Positions 48,288 through 57,915 of a stretch of DNA of 64,000 nucleotides are shown in pieces (position 1 is the first letter of the stretch; each line of letters starts with the position of its first letter). Source of the DNA: Clitopilus passeckerianus (lineage: Eukaryota > Basidiomycota > Agaricomycetes > Agaricales > Entolomataceae); the NCBI GenBank assembly GCA_944990035.1, contig CALYLX010000106.1, positions 124,001 through 188,000 of the forward strand, written 5' to 3'. A program made the position numbers and the translations under genes. A model generated the notes under the pieces. That model did not search any database. It saw nothing but the letters and a program-made list of their open reading frames with translations, and had not been told where the DNA came from.

Positions 48288-50500
48288 GATGAGAGAAATT
48301 AGAAGAAACTTTCGTCTTGGGCAAGTCAAACGAAGTGAAAGGCAGAGACGAGAGGTTGAGAATCGAGATACGTTAGGACCATCTTTGGGGCACGTGACCC
48401 CCGAGCTCCGTACAGAGGCTCTAAGATGTCGCTTATACTCGTGGAAGCGTTCTTGCCGTCCTGGTCCTAGTACCTTCACATCATCATGGTTCCGCAAACC
48501 CAACACTTAATATACAACCCCCGGCTACCGCTTCCTCCTCTAAAGGACTTGGAGGGCAGCACGCTCTTGAGATCTTCCTATGTGGTCGTTCACATCTTCT
48601 CCCACCGTCAATGACATCTCCCCATATACCACTCTCGACCCACCTCACTGCTTGAACGCCGTGGAAACAAGCGCTTTCTGTACCTCTCAAGAGCGAGGCC
48701 AGGTATAACAGGAACGTCAAACAGACGAATTATGACGGACGACGCGGTGAAGGCGAAGACATAAAAGAAGCGGTGGGGACGATGGTCGGGAGGATTAAGT
48801 GGGCAGGCTATTGCAGCTCTCGAACAGCTTGACGACGAAGACGATGGCCCAACTTCAACCGCCTTCATTCTCGTTCGTCACTGTCCTCGACCTCAGCACC
48901 AAGTTTTAGCAACGGCACAGGCGGGTTGACTGGTACATTCGCCACTAACAGAAGACGCCACCTAAGCTGGAGTCTATACCTTTGTCTTTTCACACACCCT
49001 AACCCCAGGGATACAGAGCGCCTTGCCTCTTCCCCAAAAATTCCCCAAAAAACGGCCTACCTCTATCAAGACGACGACAGAAACAGCAACCTCAGCGACG
49101 CGACCTCTTCGGACCCTCCCCTCACAGACCTTCAAATCTCAATACACCCCAAATAATGCACTATTACCCGCCGCCATCGACTCTCGTTACTGCCCTCGGG
49201 TCTATGACTTCTCGGCGAACTTAGGCGGCAAATGTCGTGTTTACCCCCAATAAAGGCTGCAGCAGCTCGGCCAATGGCCCAGAAGAGTACACTGCTTCTT
49301 CGCATTCGAGATGTTGGGAATTGGATCACCGGAGGATAGACCCACACTGGTGCTAGATATTCTTCGCCTTCCTCTCAACAACACGGCTGCCAAATTAGTC
49401 AATTCCATACCTCTGACCCGCGAGTTCTGCCTGGTTTCGGTGGATGACTCAGGATTCTAATAAATGCCTTGCAGGCGCCTACCAGTCCAACAAGAAGAGT
49501 ATCCTCTAGCGAGTGAGAATAACATCCATCTCGGTGGGAACGGTATGCACTGTGTGTCCCAGTGTTCTTTGGACTCGTACTAACGGATTTGGGACAGGTT
49601 ACTTCTACGAAGCATTCTTCGTGCTCACCGGTCATACCGACCTTTCACATTATCAAACTGGAAACCCGAGGAACACGAAGCACATCGCCTCTTGCTCTCC
49701 AGACGGCGAATATCGCTGTCAGGACGCTGCTCAGCCCTCCAGAGTCAAACATCGCGGAAGCATACTCCTTCCGTACCTCCTGAGGCATGGAACGGCAGCG
49801 TATCAGAGGAACCGATGTTGGTAGACGAGGCAGAGGCAGTCTGTGGGGAAAGTCGAACAGAAACGGTGTTGCTATCCTCTCGCATCTTCTTTTTTCTGCA
49901 GGGACTTTATCATTCGATCTGGTGCTTGATACATGATGGTCTGAGGAATACAATGGTCGTGTTTTACCTTACGTCTTCCTTTGAGAATCGTTTCTTCCTC
50001 GATCGGTTGGCCCGGGCCAAAGATAGGACAGCATTGAACACATTGAGTGCAATGAGAAAACGAGGCTGAGACTTGCTTGGGTAAGAGAAATGTTACGGAA
50101 TGAGCCCTGACGAGGACGATGCAGGCTCTAGACACGATACGTAGGGGAAACTGGTACCGTGTAAAAGTGTCCGTAACGAAGACTAGCTGAAGATGTCGAT
50201 GTATCTATAAGCCATTCGGAGAAAAGCATAGTAAGGGGAAACAAGAAGCATAGTAATGAAAGGGAGGCATATAGGGTATGTATATGTCATGGAGAAAGAA
50301 GCAACGCACCAATAGAGTATCGTACAAAACGTACCATATGTAAAGAGTACATAGAGTGGCCATGGTGTAAAAAGAAATAAATAAAAGTGTAAAAGTGAGA
50401 GGGTAGCTGGAGGACGTTCTTGACACAAGAGAAGGGATGAACTCGTCGGCCTCATCATTCGTCAAAGTAGTTATGTAGCTCACCTAGGGAATAATAAATT
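48288..50500. repeat. Spacer with HET flank copies and dispersed-family traces
   Basis: The trace EEPMLVDEAEAVC (plus, about 49,810) belongs to the dispersed family. Sequence from 49,820 to 50,470 resembles the HET 3' flanks at 36.8 and 40.0 kb. Frames at 48.2-49.6 kb are short and lack family signals. Confidence 0.55.
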
Positions 50501-53134
50501 CACTCGATGAACCTGATAATGGTCTCTGGCATCATCAGGATAGAAGATAAGATGATGTGGTCTTGGGTCGGGATCCGTAGGCAGCGATCTCCATCCATAC
50601 CGAGTAAGATACCCAAGGAACTTGTTTCGTCGGTCAACCCGGTTAGAACAGCGATACCGAGATGATCATAAACCTCCAAATCCTTCGACACCACATGGAT
50701 GTCCCAGTCCAGCTCTGTCAATTCCAACCAATATCGCTCCAACCCAGTTAATTTTCCATTCACTTCGTCGGGCTCACTTCTCCGAATATTTGCATTATAT
50801 ACCACCAGAGGAATCTGCAACCCGATATTCGTAAGCATGTAAGCCTGTTTAACAGAGCGGGGTTGGCCCCAGTTAAAATTTGTATCCATTGGTGACTTGG
50901 TTATGAGGGGCTGGAGTGGAAGAGGGGAAAAGCATCCCGCATTGGCTGCGAGCATACTATTGAAGGGGGAAGAGTGTCCTGTCCAAGCAAATAGGCCCAT
51001 GTCGCCGCTGCGCTGCAGGATCTCCACCTGGAGTCGATGAAATGCCATATCCCCTTCGCCATACGCGATCGACATCGGGATCCGTAGCAGACCGATAAGA
51101 CAATACGCCATGTCCTCAATTCTGGTGGTTTGCCTTTTCGATACCCACGTGAGGGCATCTCTGGCGTGATTGATACTAGCAGAAAAGTTGAGAAGGTGGT
51201 TGGTGTCAATCCCTGTGCCTTTGGAGATTGTCTCCCAGAGACGGATACCCAAGACGTCATCAGGGACTTTGTCATTTCCCACCGTGTTATCGGTGATACG
51301 ACCCCAGGATTTGCCAAAGAAGATGATTCTTTTAGGGGCCAAGAGCTCCTGCAGTGTCCAACCCCTCGTGAACCATGGTTCGCTTTTGACGCCTCGCCTC
51401 CGAGCCAGAAACAAGGCCCGGGGACCCTCGACGAGGTCGTCATAACTGGTGGTCTCGGCAAGGTGGACTATGCAAATTTTAGCGTCTCGATACCAGTCGA
51501 ACATTGATCTGATGGACTCCTCGAGCTCAGCACTGCTGCTCTTATCGATGCAGCCAGTATCAAACCAGACATATTTGGAGCCGTATTCCGATGCTATGTT
51601 GCAGAATTCAACGAGCTTGACAAGGTCCTGGCAACGGGTTCGTTGGCTAGCTAATAGCGCATCACAGAACGTCTTCATCCCCTTCAACAACCCCAATTTC
51701 TCTTCATCCTTCTTGGCCGTAGACGTGGAACCAACTAAGTAGTCCAAGATCTCTTGACCGGTTCTTTGCGTGGTGCGATTCTCCGAAAGATTCCGAAATC
51801 CTGTGGCCGAAAGCTGCCCGAACTTCGATACATCTTGGAAGGTCAACTCCCCCGCATCAAGCCACCGATGAGAGAAAATTGCATATGCTGTCTGCTGCCG
51901 AATCCATGTGTTTGCACTAACCTTAATATCTTTCTCGGTTAGGTGCTCCCACTTTGACCTGTCATCAGGAGGTAAAAGCTCGTCAATGAACCTCACGATG
52001 GCGCCTTGAAGGGGGCCTTTGACAGCGCCCCTCCGGACCAGTCTCATGCTATCAAGCTGAAGGAGATATATCGGAAGTTGGTTTTGAATGTACGCATCAA
52101 TGACGTTGCGGATAGCTTCGGTCAAAGAAGGTCAATGGTGGTTCAATGTGGCTCCAAAGCACAAACGTACTTCCTGAATGGGAGGCCTGGGAAGCAGAAA
52201 TAAAGTTGCGGGTTTTAGGATATCATACCAAGTGGATAATCAAAGTACGTACCCGCTGGCCCAAAAGAAAGGCTATCAACATGGATTAAAGAATCCTGTG
52301 ATATGACTTACCAGCTGAAGACAAGATCAGGGAGCGAACAGAAGAGACTGGATGATCTACTTACTTCCTGAAGACGAAATCAGCAAGCGAATGTACGATA
52401 CTGGATGATTCACTTACTCGCTGAAGACGAGATCAGCGAGCAGATGGACAACGCTGGATGATTTTCTTACAAGCTGAAGACGAGATTGGCGAGCGAATGG
52501 ATTAGGCAAAATGACCTACTTACCCGCTAAAAGACGAGATCGGTGTGCGAATGGACGAGTCTGGATGGTCCACTTACTTTCTGAAGACGAGATGAGAGGG
52601 CGAATAGAGGAGCTTGAATGATTCATTTACTTTCTAACGACGGGATAAACGAACGGCTTGACAAGACTAGATGATTCACTTACTTCCTGAAGACGAGATT
52701 AGATAGCGAGCAAGCGAATTGATGATGCTGGATGATTCACTTACTGCCTGAGACGGGATCGGCGAGCGAATGGACTAGACTAGATGACGTACTTACTAAC
52801 TGAAGACTGGGTCAGCGTGCAAATGGATAAGACTGTATCAATCACTTACTGCCTGAGGACAAGGTCAGCGAGCCGAGCACGGGGGTAGGCAGATGTGGAT
52901 GATTTACTTCCTGATGATGGGATCAGCGAGCGAATGGGCGACACCGAATGGTTCACTTACTAGCTGAAGACAAGATCAGCGAGCGGATGGACAGGACTGA
53001 ATGGTACAATTACTCGCTGGGGATGAGGTCAGAAGGCGAATGGACGAGGCAGTATGTTTAACTTACTTGCTGAAGACGAGGTTGGCAAGCGAATGAACAA
53101 GTTGTGCACAAGCGTTGTTCGTACCACTCACCAT
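50500..53134 (-). CDS. HET-domain protein 4 with microexon N-terminus
   Basis: Nineteen exons: ATG (53134-53132, donor GTGAGT), sixteen three-base exons, a 16-nt exon (52186-52171) and the main exon 52115-50500 (16-nt + main = 1632 nt; protein 560 aa). The N-terminus reads MQRLEALAEKKRLRELR, then ASHSG, then TIRNVIDAYIQNQLPIYLL. HET motifs: YAIFSHRWLDAGELTFQDVS, SKYVWFDTGCIDKSSSAELE, ESIRSMFDWYRDAKICIVHL and WFTRGWTLQELLAPKRIIFF. Relative to HET2 it has about ten extra residues (ALFLARRRGVKS) before WFTRGW. The main exon has no ATG upstream of MRLVRRGAVKG, so the upstream exons are needed for a full-length product. It is closest to HET2 in sequence, flanks and array. Confidence 0.88.
52253..53134 (-). 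other. Microexon array of HET gene 4 (16 three-base exons)
   Basis: Low coordinates: 52253, 52312, 52365, 52418, 52471, 52524, 52578, 52631, 52684, 52745, 52797, 52850, 52908, 52961, 53014 and 53067. The period is 53 bp for most units, with 58-61 bp at three places. Every unit has an AG acceptor and a GT donor. Codons in transcript order: Gln Arg Leu Glu Ala Leu Ala Glu Lys Lys Arg Leu Arg Glu Leu Arg. This is a strongly amphipathic, highly charged helix-like segment, not what random triplets would give. Intron ends match those of the HET2 array. Confidence 0.88.
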
Positions 53135-55596
53135 AATGAGAAAGTTTAGAATGTAGCTAGCTTTCAAACAAGGTAAATGGCAGCGAGCAGACTAAGCAGA
53201 GTGGAAACAGGGGCGGAGAGAGACAAAGTAGTACCCTATTGGTTTAAAATAATCGTCCGCCTATAACAATCCTCCCAATTGCAGCCCATCGATTCATCAT
53301 TGCATGCGCCCGTGCGAGTGCAGTTGTGTGTGTCACGGCGTCCATCTATCAATCTACCCCGTGTCGGAGAGATTATCAATAATCACTTCCCTACAAGTCG
53401 CTGATCCTCTCGTTGGAAATTGAAGATAACAAGTCCCATTATATTATTGAAATGCTATGACGGCGACGATAAGGCGAGTTCTAGTGCTCAGTGCATATCC
53501 AGCCTGACCGAATTCAAAGAAAGTGTGATAGAGCCCCGCTTGACACACCGCAGTGCTCGGCCATCGATTAGATGCTACTTCGAGAATCCGTAGGTCAGGC
53601 GACCACCATCAGGGTGAGGCGCTACACCTCAAGCTTAACGGGCCGAACATGATATGGGTCGTCCTGTGTCACCTGGGGTGGTCTGAAGGAGGTGGTCCCC
53701 GTTTAGGTAGTAAGAAATGAGGTGTTTCGCGCTCCTCGTTTGGACTAGAAGGTAAGCCTGGATGACGGAATGCTTCTGTGCGGGGTTCGTCAACTCTAGC
53801 ATCAAACCGCCCAGAACACACGATGTATACCTATGTAGTGACAGGAGATCCGTGACATTCCAGCCAGCGTTGGTGATTATATTCCCCGAGCAGGTTTGTC
53901 CATTAGAAGCTGAATGAGGTCGTTACAGACGCCGCTGCGATTCGAACGTTTGAACCTCCTCAACCAAGACTTGTCGCGCTCACCTTCAGCACGGGTGGCG
54001 TCAAGATCGGCAAAGTTCTCCCGAGGCTTCACATACGGCGCAGAGGGAAGTAGAATAGAGTATGATATTATGAGCTCCAAGCTTCGGTCGTAGTTCGAGG
54101 AGTGGTCGAAGTGAGAGCAAGAGTAAGGGAAAACGCCTGTGACGCGTGACATCCTCCTGGCAGAAGCGGGCGACCACCCTCTTACTACTTTTTCAAAATT
54201 CGAGCCAAAATTGCCTCTTGCTCGTCGCTTTCTTGACCAGAAATACGCTTTCAACGACACCTCAGCGCATCCAGGGCTACTTTTTGCAAGATCCCAATGA
54301 TCCCTAACCGGGAAACCCACCTTCTTTGGGACCATCTCTCCGTCCGTCCATGGTCAGTTTCCTTCATTTTCTTTTCAAACAGATTCTCATCTTTACTACT
54401 GGCGTAGATTTAGAGACCCTTCTAATTGAGCCGTACAGCAATGGCTTGTGCAATTGGCTGATTTCGTACTACCGCCCCGTTTGAAGCTCTGTCTCTGCCT
54501 AGTCACGGCCGATGAATCAGCATTCTTACACCTGCTTGCAGCCTCCTGCCGCATTGCCTCTATCTCCCGACTGCGAATAACCTCATCTTGGCGTTCGAGG
54601 TCTGGTATTCCCTGTTGCTTGAATTGATGAGGTTGGTACAGGCTGTCATCAGGAAGGAATGCAAGATTCTCGCCGTCGCCTGGACCACCTACCTTCTATA
54701 CGACCCGAGGAGCACAAAGCCCCTCACTTCTCACTACCAAAATCGGGACTACTACGACCAAGGCCCCCAGACGACGACTATAGACTCTAGCGCGCAAAAA
54801 AACCAGCTACACCCTCAGCGTACCCTCCCCACCTCCTCCTATTGACCCGCCCATCCCGCTGTCAGGCCTGCGAGTTTACGAGTATCGTGCTATGTGGACA
54901 AGGCAATAGAGAATAGAGCCAGCGGATACGACAACCGAGAAAATAACGAGCGCTGTGGTCCTGGAGAGCCATGCCGCGCTCGGTGAAGCTGGCGCCGTTG
55001 AAACCTGAAATGGCAACATCATTAGAGGAACCGATGGGGGGTGGGAGTGACGAGGCCGGGACCGATGCAGCGGAACAAGAGGAAGAAACGGTCGCTGGGA
55101 CGCAGTCGAAGAGAAAGCCAGCTGGGGCACAAGGGCAGATGGGTGATGAAGATGGTTGTCGCGAGTTCTACTGTCCACCATCCTCGCTCCCCCATCCTAA
55201 CTCTTGACCCTTGAGCCTCGTAGGCGTGCTTCTGCTTCCTCCGCGGGCGGGATTAAGTTGCATTTCAGAGCTTACTGGTTTCATTAGAGGGCGAGGACAA
55301 CGTGCGCGGACATTAGCTTAATCTATTTCGGTGACATTGTATACGACATCCTCCGAAAATCACAATGGTTGCAATCTACATCACTTGACCCATCCAACCC
55401 ATGTCCTACACCTAGGACAATGCCGTATTGAACACCTTGACCTCCCCTGAGCATGTTCAGTTTACAGTGAAGGGGGGAAACGCTGCTCGGAATGCCGTGG
55501 AGAGTTCACGCAATTCAGGATTCATATCTTTGTTACTCCCAAACGAGGCATCTTCCGCAAGTTCGGAAACAGGTGTGATATGCAGCGTAGGACGGC
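53135..55596. repeat. HET 5' flank copy and dispersed-family copy
   Basis: 53,280-54,150 is the partner of 43,130-43,900. The minus frame 53877-54335 (152 codons, MVPKKVGFPVRDHWDLAKSS) overlaps it and has no family signal. At 54,990-55,200 (plus) the best preserved dispersed-family trace reads MATSLEEPMGGGSDEAGTDA, then EQEEETVAGTQSKRKPAGAQ, then MGDEDGC. Confidence 0.55.
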
Positions 55597-57096
55597 TTAC
55601 GGCTGTTCTACGGGTAAGTCCCCTAGAGCCAACGATTGAACGCGGCTGACTCTGGGGCTGGAGTCAAGTTGCTTTATCTCGAAGGGTTGGCAGATGACAA
55701 AGACGACAAGCTCTTCCAGCATTGTGCATTCCTGCGAGATGGGGATTAAACCTGCGAGGGTCATGCATGTTTTCTCGTGGAACTTCGGAATCGCATGGAG
55801 CGATCGTAGGCATGGCCAGGCCTCCGGAATATAACTCAGAAAGTCATCAGTCAATGCGTTATCTGGAAATTCCCGCAGCTGAACGGATTGAAGCTTCCGA
55901 AGAGTTAGAATGGGGGAGAGTACAGTGGTATCTCTCGGGATGGCAGGGTAGAAGATGACGTTGTAGAATACGAGGTTGAGGGATGTCAAGTGGGTGAAAC
56001 GATGAAGAGGGTCGATCAGCTCAATGAAATTGGTAGATCCATGTGCACCGGAGGCGTCAATTTCTGTGAGTGTGTTCGGTCCATGGTTTAAGAAATTCTT
56101 GAGGTCCTGCGCTCCAATGTGGCCCAGTTCCACATATCTGAGTTGGGTGAAGGCGTTGGACAGGGAAGCGGCCGTGAAACGAGCTATGGGTCCTTCGGAC
56201 CACAGATAGGGGTGAGAAGCAAAACGGTCGTGGGGATCGTCAATCAGAAGTCTGGATAACTTGGGGAGTTGTCCAATATCGTGTATGAGGTTAGGCGTAA
56301 CGGCTGCGAGGGCCAAGGTGAGGATCTTGATACTCTTGAAGCTGCAGAGGAATGATTCTAAGGTGCGACCCGCCCTCGGAGCTATCACAGCTGTATGCAT
56401 AAGTATGCGGTCCACGTTAGGGCAACATCTTGCTATCGGATAGAGAAGATCTGGAAGACTGTTATCATCATGGGCTGAGTGGTTCTCGTAGACTGAGCCT
56501 AGATAGATGTTGTCTATCTCAAGCGTCGTAAGAGTATCCCCCAGAAGAACCGGGAGATACTCTATACAGTGAAATGTATTAACCGTTCCTAGAAGTAGCT
56601 GAAGATGCTCGAGTCGAGGCAATGGGTGTTTGGCCGGCCTATGCCTAGATAAATGCTGAAGGACAGACCCGTCGACCGGGGTTTCTACAGTCAAAATGCA
56701 AATCTTTCCGCCATAGTACTCGAACCTATCCCAGTCGTTCTCCGTGGGGCTTCTGAGTAACTGTCGTATGGTCAATCATAAGTAACCTCCCCGACGACGC
56801 CTAATTCCGCACTCACGACTGGTGCACCGTCGAAACTCCACAGGTCACTCGGCATCACTCGCACAAGTTGTAATAAGCTATGCTGGAGTTGCCAAAGAAC
56901 ATCAAGTGCGGGATCTATGCACAGGGATGAGTTAAAAAGCCTTCGTTCAAAGGTCTGTAGAATCAAACTTCTGACCTTGAAAGGATCGGCAGGTCCGAGC
57001 CAAAGCTGCGAGAGAGTACCCGTACGAGCTCTCATATCTTGTAAACGACGTGGAAATAGCGACCCGTATCTCGGGAAGCTCCAAGCATGGATGCAT
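55597..57096 (-). CDS. F-box/LRR protein of the MHPCL family, shortened at the C-terminus
   Basis: Exons 57096-56976, 56914-56817 and 56760-55597 total 1383 nt (460 aa). The F-box is MHPCLELPEIRVAISTSFTR to LAALARTCRSFQ, then DPALDVLWQLQHSLLQLVRV and MPSDLW. Exon 3 begins LLRSPTENDWDRFEYYGGK and carries LRR-like segments (LPRLEHLQLLLGTV, IKILTLALAAVTPNLIHDI, LRYVELGHIGAQDLK). It ends DLPVEQP with TAA (55599-55597), where intact paralogs continue LAVLRCLHLLFPRL. The old frame is still visible past the stop (AVLRCISHLFPNLRKM), as is a C-terminal trace in another frame (ELRELSTAFRAAF). About 50 residues are lost. The F-box and most repeats remain, so it may still work. Confidence 0.8.
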
Positions 57097-57915
57097 CGTA
57101 CTATCAGAATGCAATCCAACTTGAAGTCAAGACGGATTCGGAGTTTCCCGAAATGCATGACGGTACAGTATGCCCATGCAGAACAGATTTTTACCAACCT
57201 CTTACAGATGGGTATTCCCGTAGATGGTGAGAAGCAGGACCTAAAGAGATCTTCCACAATTACAGAGGGCTGTAACTTGAAGAAACGTGCCAAGGGCGCT
57301 CCCGACCTCAAGCGCTCAAGCACCGCATCTCAGATTGCATCGGCCAATAATCAGTTTGCAGGCCGGAGCTGAATCTTCTCTTCTTCTCCCTCTGAACGGA
57401 TTCTTATCCTTTTTCTTCAACGTAAACTTGGAGAGCCTTTCATTTATTCTCCCCTTGATTTCAACCAATAGCGACTATGGACAGTTGTAGCCACACCTAC
57501 CCGACAAATTGGACCGATATTGTACGACGAAGCCGTGCGTTCTGTTTGGTCACAGTGCAATGTTCATGATTCAGAATTCTAAGATCTGCTTGCAGGCTCC
57601 TGCGAGAGTCCCAAACGGGCTGACTATTCTTCCTCTGAAACTTGAAACGGCAACATCATTGGAGAAACTTATGAGGGCGGGGTGGCGAGGTAGACGCGAT
57701 ATGTATGATAATTGAAGGTGGTGCTTTCTTGACCGCAGGGCGAGTAAGTATGCAGCAGGTCGCCAGAAAATCTCGAAGCCTTAGATAAAATCTTGAACGG
57801 ACAGAAGTAGAGAAGCGGAATCCATGGAATTGGAATAATATGAATATTTGACAATACGAATTATAGTTAAGCTTTATTGCGTTCTATACCCATCAACTTG
57901 GCCCAGCATGTCACT
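57097..57915. other. Spacer, mostly without signal
   Basis: A short dispersed-family trace (LKLETATSLEKLM, plus, about 57,640) is the only thing recognised. It also holds the 3' flank of the oxidase gene. Confidence 0.5.

Noticed and set aside
42378..53134. 53-bp spaced repeats read as a CRISPR array or plain minisatellite
   Set aside because: The genome is eukaryotic, the repeats and spacers do not have CRISPR proportions, and the conserved parts are splice donor, branch site and acceptor with exactly three bases between units. HET3 keeps this geometry after the bodies have diverged, which a plain minisatellite would not.
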